A model generated the notes under the pieces. The model made no database searches. It was not told the origin of the DNA and saw nothing but the letters and a program-made list of their open reading frames with translations. From Butyrivibrio sp. (GTDB taxonomy: Bacteria; Bacillota; Clostridia; Lachnospirales; Lachnospiraceae), in assembly GCA_017413105.1 (NCBI GenBank), contig JAFPVA010000231.1, forward strand, positions 1 through 57,234: 57,234 nucleotides of DNA. Reading direction: 5' to 3'. Every line of letters starts with the position of its first letter. Within the stretch, counting starts at the first letter, position 1. The translations under genes were made by a program, and so were the position numbers. Positions 18,059-26,964 of this stretch are shown here, in pieces.

Positions 18059-21000
18059 ATGCTGGAACATAGCAGGATTGATAATATTCAAAAGAATAAT
18101 AGTTTGGAAGAGAGCCGTATTAGTGTTCATGGAAATATGGAGAGTGAAAATTCCTTCATGGACCATTCGATGCTTAGTGGCCTGGAAGAGCAAGACGATA
18201 GACAGCATAAAGAAAATGAAGTGCACCTGACTGAAATTGAGAGCCTGATTATCAGCATTCTCGATGATAACAAAAGAATGGCGCGCTTTGGCAAGGTTAA
18301 AGCAGCAGCTGCGCTTTATAATCAGGCAACGACAGAAAAAGAGAAGATAAACAGTCTTTCTGCCATCCGTGATAGTGCGGCGTATTATCTTATTGAGAGA
18401 AAAAGATCATCTGATCTGGCCAGAAAAACTATGTGCGAGAGGCTTATTCTGAAAATAGATGCGTATGCTGCAGCAAATGCTATTTCATTGGAACATAGCA
18501 CATCTTATATGCTTGATGGAAGGCATATGACCTATGAAGAGATAGATAATGAGATTCGTATTGCACATAGTCTTACAGGTGCAGGGCCGCTTTCTGAGGT
18601 TACAAAAGAAAGGCGTGACAACTTCAGAAAAAAAATACAGGACGTAAAGCTTGCTAATAGCTACAAGGCAGATATAGAAAAGTGGAAAAGCAGTAAGCGA
18701 GCATTTCTTGACCAGCAGAAGCAGCAGCTTGGGATTGGCCAAAGTGTAAATGAAGGTTTTGATGCTATCTGCATTGATACGATTCTATGGTATGGAAGAG
18801 CATATAACCGCACCGATGAAGCTATGGCGACAATGTACAGCCGTCTGAAGATTGATGATGATAAGGGTAATCTCCCGGCCAGGATAAAGGCAAGGCAGAT
18901 TGAGATTATACTTGCAGATATCATGTCATGGAACATGAATGATTTTACATTTGGAAAGACGGATGATTTCCTTCACAGAAGGGATAAAGGAGAGTCTCAA
19001 AAAGAGCATTTTATGAAGCTGTACAGTAAGCTTCAGCTCGCCAAGAACGCAGACATCCTGCTGGGGGAAGTGCTTCGTATGCATAACGACAGCGTCTGCG
19101 ATACGCCTTTGGATTTCTCGGAGAAAACGCTTGAGGAAATGAAGGACAGACTTAAGATATACAAGGAGATTGAGAAAGACTATTCTGAGAGGCTTTCAAT
19201 CATGTCTTCTCCTTATTATGCACTTTTGCAGCAGTCTGACATTGAAAGTGCCATGACAGAAAAAAGTGATGCCAAGCTTATCGCAATGAAACAGGAAAAA
19301 GAAATACCGGGGACCCGGATTAAAAAGAAGGTTCCGCCTGAGTTTACTGACTATATCGATAAGCTGCAAGCAAAGAAAAAACGTTGGGATACAACAAAGA
19401 TAAGTGATTATTTCACCAGGAATACCAAAATTGAGAAGTCTCTGGATGGACTTCTTGAACGCAAAGGTATTAAGGTGGAGGAGAGGAAAAACCGTTTTGT
19501 CAGAGAGAGGGATGCGCTTGACAGTATTTTTGCCAGGGACCTTTCAGAATTCAAACAGGAAGAGATTGAAGGCTTCAGATCAGAACTGAAAGAACATATT
19601 GTCAAAGAGGCCCCTGAGGTTGAGAGGCGGAATATAGACGCTTCAATGCGGGCAGTTCAGGGAAGAAGCTTTGTTCCGGTCGAAAAGCCTGCTGGTAGAA
19701 TGGGCTTTTGGGGTACACTTAAGAACTATGGGCTTTCCGGCGCAAGATGGATGGTTGGAGCAACTGTCGGAAAAGTCGGTACTGTTGTCGGTATGTTCCT
19801 TGGAATGTCAGGACAGCTTCAGGAAAAAGAAAAGGTTAAAGCTGCACAGAAGAAACGAATACATGGCATAGTACCCGGCACAAAAGATGAGAAATTTGCT
19901 GATGAACATATAACAGACAGTGATGATGAGCAAAATATCCTATATGATATTCGAAGGGCACCTCTTGTCTGGGAAAAACTGACGGCAGGAGATCCTGATG
20001 ATCCTCCGGAAGTAACCATAATGTCCAAGCAGTCGATTGTCGGAAGCCGCGCAACGGATCCCTATGGGGGAATGGGGCATGCCATGATAGGGCTGGCCTA
20101 CAGCAGGTTTAATAAGGCTACGGGACGAAAAGAAAGATACAATTTAAGGATTGGTTTCCACCCGGGAGGTGGAGCGCAGAAGATGGCCAACCATGTAATG
20201 ATGACCGCGAATGCGTTGATGCAGGGGCAGGTCAGAGATGACTCAGATTTTGTTTACCATATTGCCAGGAAGTATACTGTAAAGCCTGGTGATATAAACA
20301 GAATCCTTAGAGCTGCAGAAACGTATGCCGATGGTGGCTACGGATATTATACCAGAAACTGTACTACCTTTGTTGTAGATATGGCAAAGCTGGCCAATAT
20401 ACCAATCGCTGATGAGACCGGTCAGGATGCTATTAGTTTTCAGGGTCTTGTTTCAAATAGTGCTAATGTTTTGATGGGCGGTGCAAATTCAGCTTATTAT
20501 CTTGCTGCCAATAACATTGCGGACAAATTCCAGACAAAGGATAAGTCCTATCAGAATTATGGTCAGAAGCTGACTACCAAAGAAGATCTTGATCGATATT
20601 ATGACACGGCCCAAAACAATACCCTTATTAAAAAAGGATATTCGCCGGGTGCTTTGGGCGAAGATCTACGAGAAGATAAAAAGGGCGAGCTTTCAGCATT
20701 TAATGGGGAGAGCCAAGAGGTTCCTGAATTCGACGATATGGGGGAAGTTGAGAGGTTTGGCTCAGACTTCCAGAAGAGGCTTGAAAACGCAGGGGAAGAA
20801 CTTGCAGCCAAGATTAAGGAAAGACTCCGGGAACAGAACTTATTGCAGGAAGAGGATGAGCAAAGCTTGGAGTTTTTGAAAGACGGCGTAATTCTCACAG
20901 ATGTATTGGGGAAAAATGGAAACCAGATACCCGGAAAAGTGAAGGACAAGCATAGAGTTATACGCGAAAAAATGAAAGCCATAAATAAGTTCTATGCTGA

Positions 21001-21892
21001 AAAACTAAAAAATGATTCGCTTTTAAATGAACCCTTGATGAAATACTTAAGTCTCTGTGAAGCTACTCTTAACTTCCTTGATAATGCATATCGGGAAAAT
21101 ATCAGCTATGAGTATCAGAGCGAAATGGGTGGACTGTTTGAGAACTATGAGACAGATGAAACAATAAAACTTAAAAGGGTTGGAAATCCGGAGATTAAGA
21201 TCAGTATAAGCCCTGAATTGTACTATGGGTATGTGAAGCTTGGAAAATCCGGACCTCAGATTGTCAGAGACTATAATGAATTACAAGAGCTTAGCCAGCT
21301 TTCGTCTGCGGAAAAAACTGATGAGCAGTCGAAGAGACAAAACGCTTTGTACAGAGAATATAGAACAGCATGTGACTTTGGTCGTGCGGGTCGCTTTAAT
21401 CTGTATAAGGATGAGTATGGGTCAAAAGACATAGAGTATGCTTTTAAAACACTTCCTGATGCGGAAATGCAAACAGAGAGTGGGGAGCAGCTTGAAGGAG
21501 ATTTCTTTACATTCCACAGCCCTTCATGTATCCAGCAGGCAGTTATCATGGGAAAAGTTATTAATGGGATTGACACTATTAATTTTAACTATCTGCACTC
21601 AAACGACGCTGTCATTGCAGATATTGATAATCATTTGAAGGCAAAGCTGTTGGGAAATGAGTCTACTATAAAGAGTATAGTGACTTCATATATTGATGGG
21701 AAAGAAGAACAGTCATCGGATGCTCTGGCGCTAAAACTATTAAATTCACCAATTGCAGCATGTGTTAATTCGGCCTTGAAAAAGCTAAATTTTAGTTCAG
21801 GCCGAAGGAACATAATTTCTTATCACATGGGGAACATGACGCAAACCCGTGAGCTGCTGACGAATATCATAGATGGTGTGCGGAGGGTATAA
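18059..21892 (+). CDS. Giant protein with a permuted papain-like (His...Asn-Cys) motif
   Basis: 1277 residues, no named family recognised. ATG 18059 follows AAGGAG. No signal peptide is visible. Residues 1-60 are polar. Residues about 60-550 are mostly charged helices, including the AAYYLIERKRSSDLARKTMCER segment. Residues about 556-585 are a Gly-rich hydrophobic stretch with repeated GxxxG spacing that could enter a membrane. Residues about 640-800 hold GMGHAMIGL (His674) and, 94 residues later, RNCTTFVVD (Asn767-Cys768). This His-then-NC order is that of circularly permuted NlpC/P60-, LRAT- or DUF4105-like folds, which are hydrolases or acyltransferases. Residues about 880-1277 are again helical and charged. 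It lies in the middle of the phosphatase/STAS island, 63 bases after the STAS gene. An effector or surface-targeted enzyme exported by a non-classical route is one possibility; an internal target of the switch is another. Confidence 0.8.
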   Translation: MLEHSRIDNIQKNNSLEESRISVHGNMESENSFMDHSMLSGLEEQDDRQHKENEVHLTEIESLIISILDDNKRMARFGKVKAAAALYNQATTEKEKINSLSAIRDSAAYYLIERKRSSDLARKTMCERLILKIDAYAAANAISLEHSTSYMLDGRHMTYEEIDNEIRIAHSLTGAGPLSEVTKERRDNFRKKIQDVKLANSYKADIEKWKSSKRAFLDQQKQQLGIGQSVNEGFDAICIDTILWYGRAYNRTDEAMATMYSRLKIDDDKGNLPARIKARQIEIILADIMSWNMNDFTFGKTDDFLHRRDKGESQKEHFMKLYSKLQLAKNADILLGEVLRMHNDSVCDTPLDFSEKTLEEMKDRLKIYKEIEKDYSERLSIMSSPYYALLQQSDIESAMTEKSDAKLIAMKQEKEIPGTRIKKKVPPEFTDYIDKLQAKKKRWDTTKISDYFTRNTKIEKSLDGLLERKGIKVEERKNRFVRERDALDSIFARDLSEFKQEEIEGFRSELKEHIVKEAPEVERRNIDASMRAVQGRSFVPVEKPAGRMGFWGTLKNYGLSGARWMVGATVGKVGTVVGMFLGMSGQLQEKEKVKAAQKKRIHGIVPGTKDEKFADEHITDSDDEQNILYDIRRAPLVWEKLTAGDPDDPPEVTIMSKQSIVGSRATDPYGGMGHAMIGLAYSRFNKATGRKERYNLRIGFHPGGGAQKMANHVMMTANALMQGQVRDDSDFVYHIARKYTVKPGDINRILRAAETYADGGYGYYTRNCTTFVVDMAKLANIPIADETGQDAISFQGLVSNSANVLMGGANSAYYLAANNIADKFQTKDKSYQNYGQKLTTKEDLDRYYDTAQNNTLIKKGYSPGALGEDLREDKKGELSAFNGESQEVPEFDDMGEVERFGSDFQKRLENAGEELAAKIKERLREQNLLQEEDEQSLEFLKDGVILTDVLGKNGNQIPGKVKDKHRVIREKMKAINKFYAEKLKNDSLLNEPLMKYLSLCEATLNFLDNAYRENISYEYQSEMGGLFENYETDETIKLKRVGNPEIKISISPELYYGYVKLGKSGPQIVRDYNELQELSQLSSAEKTDEQSKRQNALYREYRTACDFGRAGRFNLYKDEYGSKDIEYAFKTLPDAEMQTESGEQLEGDFFTFHSPSCIQQAVIMGKVINGIDTINFNYLHSNDAVIADIDNHLKAKLLGNESTIKSIVTSYIDGKEEQSSDALALKLLNSPIAACVNSALKKLNFSSGRRNIISYHMGNMTQTRELLTNIIDGVRRV

Positions 21893-21915
21893 TCTAAAAG
21901 AGGGATTGTAAATTG

Positions 21916-22398
21916 ATGAAGACGATCACATATAAACAGATTACTGAAAAAGATCTTTCTGAATATGAAGCTTTTATGCTTCCCATGATCTACGAAGAGC
22001 TTTTGCAGCAGTCATGTATAGAGGAAAACTACATTGCACTTGCTGCAATAGACGAAGACACTGCTCTGGGTGTTGTTATTGCTGAACTTGAGGATGGGGG
22101 AGATATAAATCTTCTCAGTATTTGGACAGCTATGGATAGAAGAAGAGAGGGGATAGCTTCAGGTCTTTTGCAAAAGATGACAGAAGTAGCCAGAGCGCTT
22201 TACAAATGGGATGATGGTCAATATGGAGATGACATAACACTTAAGACCATGTACTGCCTTGATGACAGATATCGCAAGATTTATGAAGCATGGCTTGAGA
22301 AGAATGGTTTTACGGATTTCATGGTTATGCGCGACGAAACAGAGGATAGGCCTGATATCTGTGGCGCAACAGCGGAGATCCATTTCTATAGGTGGTAA
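21916..22398 (+). CDS. GNAT-family N-acetyltransferase
   Basis: 160 residues with the acetyl-CoA-binding rhythm of GNAT enzymes: a strand with ALGVVIAELEDGG, the LLSIWTAMDRRREGIASGLLQKM loop-helix (the RRREGIAS segment corresponds to the Q/RxxGxG/A pyrophosphate loop), and a C-terminal KIYEAWLEKNGF turn. The substrate is unknown. ATG 21916 is chosen; a TTG sits directly before it in frame. It ends the island, 23 bases after the giant gene, and a REP-like hairpin follows its stop. Confidence 0.82.
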   Translation: MKTITYKQITEKDLSEYEAFMLPMIYEELLQQSCIEENYIALAAIDEDTALGVVIAELEDGGDINLLSIWTAMDRRREGIASGLLQKMTEVARALYKWDDGQYGDDITLKTMYCLDDRYRKIYEAWLEKNGFTDFMVMRDETEDRPDICGATAEIHFYRW

Positions 22399-22410
22399 AA
22401 CACTGGGGAC

Positions 22411-22442
22411 GGTGGAACGGGGGGACGGTTCTCTCGTTCCAC
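22411..22442. repeat. REP-like hairpin, copy 2
   Basis: GTGGAACGGG (22412-) and CTCGTTCCAC (ending 22442) form the same hairpin as copy 1 with one G:T pair and the same GGGACGGTTCT core. A partial extra core GGGGACGGTGG directly precedes it (from 22405). It lies between two convergent genes and probably folds in either transcript. Confidence 0.88.
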
Positions 22443-22448
22443 ATGGAT

Positions 22449-23810
22449 TTACCTTGTCAGATCCTGAACCCATTTATATTTGTGGAATCTTATCAGCACC
22501 CACGGGATTTTTCCCACTTCATCGACACAGGTACAAGCATAAACTGCAAGAGGAGACCAGTGGAGGAAAAAAGCTCCGGCAACAGCCAAAGGAATAGCAA
22601 TCATCCACATGGATACGATAAGGCTGTACATATCGAAAAGAGTATCCCCCCCTCCGTCCAGAACTCCGTTTATCATAACTGTATTTACGCATCTTCCGAT
22701 CATGTAAACTGACATGATAACCATCATTCCCACGAGATATTTTCTGGCGGTATCTGTAAGAATCACTCCATTTACAACCAGAGGTGTTACAGCAAGAACA
22801 ATGGCTGTAGAGATAAAGCCGACCACAAAAGATATGTTTTTTAACTTGATACCATAGGCTTTTCCTAGTTCAAGGCGTCCGGCACCAAGCTCATTTCCCA
22901 CCATGATTCCGGCAGCAGTTCCTATACCGTTGCAGGCGCAGCAGACAAGGTCTCTTACTACGGCGGCTACTGAGTTGGCTGCAGCTGCATCCACGCCCAT
23001 GTGTCCCATGATTGCCGTATATGAGGTAAAGCCTATACCCCAACAAAGACATCCGCCCATAAGAGGCAGACACTGTTTAAAGAAATCTCCGATAAGAAGC
23101 TTTGGAATTTTAAAGAATCTGTCTATGGCTGGTCTTATATATTTTTGCCCCGAGGATAATCCAAGACACAGGCACAGCTGAATAACTCTTGAAATAGTTG
23201 TAGCCAGAGCCGCACCTCTTGCTTCCATCCTTGGAGCTCCAAGGAGTCCAAAGATAAGCACTCCGTTGAGAAGAATATTTATCACAACGGCACTTGAGCT
23301 GATAAACGCCCCGGTTCTTACATGTTCGGTAACCTTCATGATAGCCAGATAACATTCACTTATCCCGGTCAGAAGGTAAGAGAATCCTGCGATTTTAAGA
23401 TATGAACTGCCAATGCTTATAAGCTCGCTGTCGCTGGCAAAAAAGAGCATGAGCTTTTCCGGCGCAAACTCACAGGCAAGGAAAAAGATAATAGAAACAA
23501 TTCCGCAGAACCATAGCATAAGGTTAAAAATGTTCTCCAGAGTTTTCTTATCACCTTTTCCCCAGTACTGAGCGCCCAAAATAGCACCGGCGCTGGTTGC
23601 CGCTGCAAGGAACATATTCTGGACAAACTGAATCTGAGTTGCCAACGAAACCGCAGTCATCTGGACCTGTTCAACCCTCCCCAGCATCAGAGCATCAGCC
23701 GCTGCCACCATGGCAAGCATAAGACTCTGAAGAGATATGGGAATGGCGATCCTGGACAGATGCCGGTAAAACTCTTTATTGTCAATCTTTATGGTCTGTT
23801 CTTTTAACAT
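22449..23810 (-). CDS. MATE-family multidrug/metabolite efflux transporter
   Basis: 453 residues with twelve hydrophobic segments in two repeated halves, typical of MATE antiporters, which export cationic drugs or metabolites with Na+ or H+. Family signatures include the N-terminal IALPISLQSLMLA-like segment, MLGRVEQVQMTAVSLATQIQF and GAILGAQYWGKGD. The ATG lies behind AGAGGG. It stands alone on the minus strand, with a TATAAT box on that strand just upstream. The substrate cannot be deduced. Confidence 0.92.
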   Translation of the reverse strand: MLKEQTIKIDNKEFYRHLSRIAIPISLQSLMLAMVAAADALMLGRVEQVQMTAVSLATQIQFVQNMFLAAATSAGAILGAQYWGKGDKKTLENIFNLMLWFCGIVSIIFFLACEFAPEKLMLFFASDSELISIGSSYLKIAGFSYLLTGISECYLAIMKVTEHVRTGAFISSSAVVINILLNGVLIFGLLGAPRMEARGAALATTISRVIQLCLCLGLSSGQKYIRPAIDRFFKIPKLLIGDFFKQCLPLMGGCLCWGIGFTSYTAIMGHMGVDAAAANSVAAVVRDLVCCACNGIGTAAGIMVGNELGAGRLELGKAYGIKLKNISFVVGFISTAIVLAVTPLVVNGVILTDTARKYLVGMMVIMSVYMIGRCVNTVMINGVLDGGGDTLFDMYSLIVSMWMIAIPLAVAGAFFLHWSPLAVYACTCVDEVGKIPWVLIRFHKYKWVQDLTR

Positions 23811-23875
23811 CTTTGATAATCCCTCTATATTATGTAGTCATCAATATACAAAGAGAATAACATGAAAAATTACAT

Positions 23876-23922
23876 AAAAAAAGAATCCACCGGGGACCTT
23901 TCTTTTCATCCCCAGTGGATTT
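23876..23922 (-). terminator. Intrinsic terminator of the small membrane protein gene
   Basis: Thirteen-base arms at 23884-23896 and 23909-23922 (AATCCACCGGGGA against TCCCCAGTGGATT, one mismatch) are followed on the minus strand by a T-run (the A-run 23876-23882 on the plus strand). Confidence 0.82.
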
Positions 23923-23928
23923 ACTTTA

Positions 23929-24153
23929 TTATGCGCATCTTGTGCAGTTTTTTACGATCAGCACGATTCCTGCGATGATTAAAATCGGCCATGCCAGAGA
24001 AATAAGTCCGCCGATAATTGCGATCACCAGCATAGCCGGTAGGAAAACTACGAACAGGAAGAAGTTTGCGATATTCCATGTTGCCTTAAAAGCAAATCCT
24101 ATAAGTCTTCCACAAAATGCAAATGCAAAAAATAAAATAACCAGTGTCAACAT
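23929..24153 (-). CDS. 74-residue hydrophobic membrane protein
   Basis: The start ATG at 24153 is set by AAAGGAGGAGCTGGAT directly upstream; longer readings run back into a REP-like repeat and are not credible. The product has two long hydrophobic segments (about 1-25 and 30-68) and a short KNCTRCA tail with a CxxC pair. No family is recognised. It has its own terminator and is followed by the MATE gene. Confidence 0.7.
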   Translation of the reverse strand: MLTLVILFFAFAFCGRLIGFAFKATWNIANFFLFVVFLPAMLVIAIIGGLISLAWPILIIAGIVLIVKNCTRCA

Positions 24154-24314
24154 ATCCAGCTCCTCCTTTCGTTTTGTTTGTCTGTTAATGTTGTCTGTTG
24201 ATGTTATTAGTATATGACCGTTTCGGAGCATAATATATATCAACAGTTGCGAGAAAATGGATGCTATTTCTCCTAAAACGAAAAAAGAAAACCATTGGAA
24301 CCTAACGGCTGAAA

Positions 24315-24344
24315 GTGGAACGAAAGAACCGTCCCCTCGTTCCA
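24315..24344. repeat. REP-like hairpin, copy 3 (inverted)
   Basis: TGGAACGA (24316-24323) and TCGTTCCA (24337-24344) are the arms; the core reads GAACCGTCCCC, the reverse complement of copies 1 and 2. It lies between the divergent small membrane protein gene and the lipoprotein gene. Confidence 0.85.
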
Positions 24345-24445
24345 TGCAAAATCAGCTAAACCATTTGATTATACTTTTTTTACAAAAGAAATATACGCAA
24401 AATGGTAAAATGATAATAGGCTGTAAAATGAGGAGGGGTAATAAC

Positions 24446-26866
24446 ATGAGCAAAAAAACTATGGCAGTTGCAATGATCACAGCGTTTACCATGCTGGTCA
24501 CAGCCTGTGGTTCGCAGAAGCCTGAGCAGCAAGAGCAAGAAATGCAGCAGGAGAAGATCGCTGCAGAGTCCGCAGAATCTGAAATCCTTACAGAAGGAGA
24601 AGATACCAAGTGTGAGGTATCTTTTGGCACATACACTGGTGAAAACAAGAATCTTTTCCTTAAAAGTGGAGACAAAATTGCGGTAATATCCCCATCCGCT
24701 CTTCCAAGTAGGGAGCAGACTGATGCTGTAATAAACGGGCTTAAGGAGTGGGGCTATGAGCCGGTAGAGGGAAAACACGTCTGCGCAGAAACCCGCACTC
24801 TCGATGACATTAAGGAAGATCTGGAATGGGCTCTTGAAAATCCGGAGATAAAGGCAATCTTTTGCGTGCGTGGCGGATACGGTGCAACAGAGGTGGCAGA
24901 CGACCTGTCAGCGGAGCTCATAAAACAAGGTCACAAGCTTATCATCGGCTATAGCGACATTACTGTATATCATTCAGCCTGGACCGCTAACGGCATAGCA
25001 TCCATACATTCCTGCATGAGCGGCACATTTTCCGGTCTGCCGGAAAGCTGTTTTGAGGCGGAGGAAAAAATCTTAAAGGGTGAAATTCCTTCCTACACCT
25101 GCGAAAGCAGCGTAAATTGTCAGCAGGGCGAAGCAACGGGCATCCTCATCGGCGGCAATCTTGCTACATTCACCGCAGTCATTGATTCTGCTTATGATTG
25201 CACAAAAATGGGAGAGCCATACATTCTTTTCCTTGAGGATGTGGGAGAGAATATTCAGCACATCCACAGGTATCTTACTGTTTTGAAGCATGCAGGAGTA
25301 TTGGAAAACGCGGCGGGAATCGTATTTGGCGAGTGGGCTGAGCTTCCGCAGGATATGGGCGATTATTCCGGTTCAAGCCGTGGCGGAGCCTATGGATCCG
25401 TGGCTGATATGATTTCAAGACAGTTTTTGCCGGATCTGAATGTTCCGGTGGCCTTTGGTTTTCCTGCAGGTCATGGTGATATCAACTATCCTCTTCTCAT
25501 GGGAGAAAAAGCCCGCTTAAAAGTGGAGGCAAACAAATTTGAATTAGACTTTGCGGTCGCCGGAACGGAGCAGATGACTGAGAATTCCGCAAAAACAGAT
25601 AACATCGTTCAATTCCCGAATCTGGCATCAGATAAAAATATAAGAACAACTCTGTCCAGAGATGGCTATACTTTGGAGCAGGCTGTGGTACTGAGCAGGC
25701 ACAATATCCGTGCACCGCTTTCCGGGGCCGGTTCAGCTCTTGATACCATAACACCCCATGAGTGGTTTAACTGGTCCTCGGAGGCAAGCCAGCTTTCAGT
25801 TCGTGGAGGTACTCTCGAGACTGAAATGGGGCAGTATTTCAGGAAGTGGCTGGAATCGGAAAATCTTTTTGAAGCAAATTATCAGCCAAAAGATGGATCT
25901 GTTCGGATTTATGCAAATTCAAAGCAGCGAACTATAGCGACCGCCAGATTTTTTACTGCAGGACTTCTTCCTGCCTATAACGCCGAAACTGAGTACCACT
26001 GTGAGTTTGACACCATGGACCCGGTGTTCAGCCCGGTCTTTACCTATGTGTCCGATGATTATACGGAAGTTGCTGAAGCGGAGATTCATAGGCTCTACGA
26101 CGCTGCCATTGAGGGCCTTGCGGATAACTATGCTCTGCTGGAGGAAGTGATAGACGCCAAAGAATCAGAGGATTACAAAAAGGGCGATTTTGCCGGATTC
26201 GTGACAGGTGATAGCACTTTTTCCTTTGAGGAGGGAAAAGAGCCTACGGTTGCCGGATCATTAAAGAAAGCCTGCCAGGTCAGTGATGCCCTTGTTCTTC
26301 AGTACTACGAGGAGCCGGATAGCGAGAAGGCGGCCTTTGGACACAGTCTTTCTGACGAAGACTGGGAAGCCATATCAGAGATAAAGGATGTATATGGAGA
26401 TGTCCTTTTCACAGCGCCTTCGGTGGCAATAAACGTGGCCCATCCGCTTCTCCAGGAAATGGAAAAAGAGCTTTTGACAGAGGGAAGACAGTTCACCTTC
26501 CTCTGCGGACATGACGCAAATATTGGAAGCGTACTTGCTTCACTGGATGTGGAAGATTACAGCCTTCCTTATGCAATAGAAAAAAAGACGCCCATCGGAT
26601 CAAAGCTTGTAATCAGCAGGTGGAAGGATAGTGCCGGTGAAGAATATATAAGTCTCGACATGGTGTACCAGAAGACTGAGCAACTTCGAAACATGTCTCT
26701 TCTTGGAATAGACAATCCTCCGGCAATCTACAGCCTCAGGTTAAAAGGACTTAACGCTGACACAAATGGATTATATAAGGCATCGGATATAATGGGCAGA
26801 TTGTCTGAGGCTATAAGCGCCTACGACAGACTGATGGAAGAAAATGCGCAGGAAGAAGCCGCCTGA
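24446..26866 (+). CDS. Lipoprotein fusing S66 LD-carboxypeptidase and histidine acid phosphatase domains
   Basis: About 806 residues. ATG 24446 follows AGGAGGGG, giving a lipoprotein signal with lipobox LVTAC (Cys near 21) and a Gln/Glu-rich linker. Domain 1 (about 70-370) is peptidase family S66 (LdcA/MccF): RGGYGATEVAD, the nucleophile Ser in GYSDIT (about 170), the Glu in LEDVGENIQH and the His in PAGHGD. S66 enzymes cut the L,D bond of muropeptides or microcin-type conjugates. Domain 2 (about 405-790) is a histidine acid phosphatase: RHNIRAP (His near 417), matching RHGxRxP, and LCGHDANIG (HD motif near 687), as in periplasmic phytases and glucose-1-phosphatases. Both active sites look intact. 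The protein is probably tethered outside the membrane. The pairing in one chain is unusual. Confidence 0.88.
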   Translation: MSKKTMAVAMITAFTMLVTACGSQKPEQQEQEMQQEKIAAESAESEILTEGEDTKCEVSFGTYTGENKNLFLKSGDKIAVISPSALPSREQTDAVINGLKEWGYEPVEGKHVCAETRTLDDIKEDLEWALENPEIKAIFCVRGGYGATEVADDLSAELIKQGHKLIIGYSDITVYHSAWTANGIASIHSCMSGTFSGLPESCFEAEEKILKGEIPSYTCESSVNCQQGEATGILIGGNLATFTAVIDSAYDCTKMGEPYILFLEDVGENIQHIHRYLTVLKHAGVLENAAGIVFGEWAELPQDMGDYSGSSRGGAYGSVADMISRQFLPDLNVPVAFGFPAGHGDINYPLLMGEKARLKVEANKFELDFAVAGTEQMTENSAKTDNIVQFPNLASDKNIRTTLSRDGYTLEQAVVLSRHNIRAPLSGAGSALDTITPHEWFNWSSEASQLSVRGGTLETEMGQYFRKWLESENLFEANYQPKDGSVRIYANSKQRTIATARFFTAGLLPAYNAETEYHCEFDTMDPVFSPVFTYVSDDYTEVAEAEIHRLYDAAIEGLADNYALLEEVIDAKESEDYKKGDFAGFVTGDSTFSFEEGKEPTVAGSLKKACQVSDALVLQYYEEPDSEKAAFGHSLSDEDWEAISEIKDVYGDVLFTAPSVAINVAHPLLQEMEKELLTEGRQFTFLCGHDANIGSVLASLDVEDYSLPYAIEKKTPIGSKLVISRWKDSAGEEYISLDMVYQKTEQLRNMSLLGIDNPPAIYSLRLKGLNADTNGLYKASDIMGRLSEAISAYDRLMEENAQEEAA

Positions 26867-26885
26867 CAGCATAAGGCTAAGGGGG

Positions 26886-26915
26886 GTGAAACGAGGGGAC
26901 GGTTCTTGCGTTCCA
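26886..26915. repeat. REP-like hairpin, copy 4
   Basis: Arms TGAAACG and CGTTCCA (one mismatch) around the GAGGGGACGGTTCTTG core. First of three units packed in about 110 bases downstream of the lipoprotein gene. Confidence 0.85.
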
Positions 26916-26925
26916 TTTTATACAA

Positions 26926-26954
26926 TGAAACGAGGGGACGGTTCCTGCGTTCCG
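26926..26954. repeat. REP-like hairpin, copy 5
   Basis: Same orientation as copy 4, about 80-90 percent the same by eye, with arms TGAAACG and CGTTCCG. Only 10 bases separate it from copy 4. Confidence 0.85.
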
Positions 26955-26964
26955 TTTTACGCAA

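Noticed and set aside
22259-22712. Overlapping plus-strand frames after the GNAT gene
   Set aside because: They run through the REP-like hairpin and the antisense side of the MATE gene with no family match or ribosome site.
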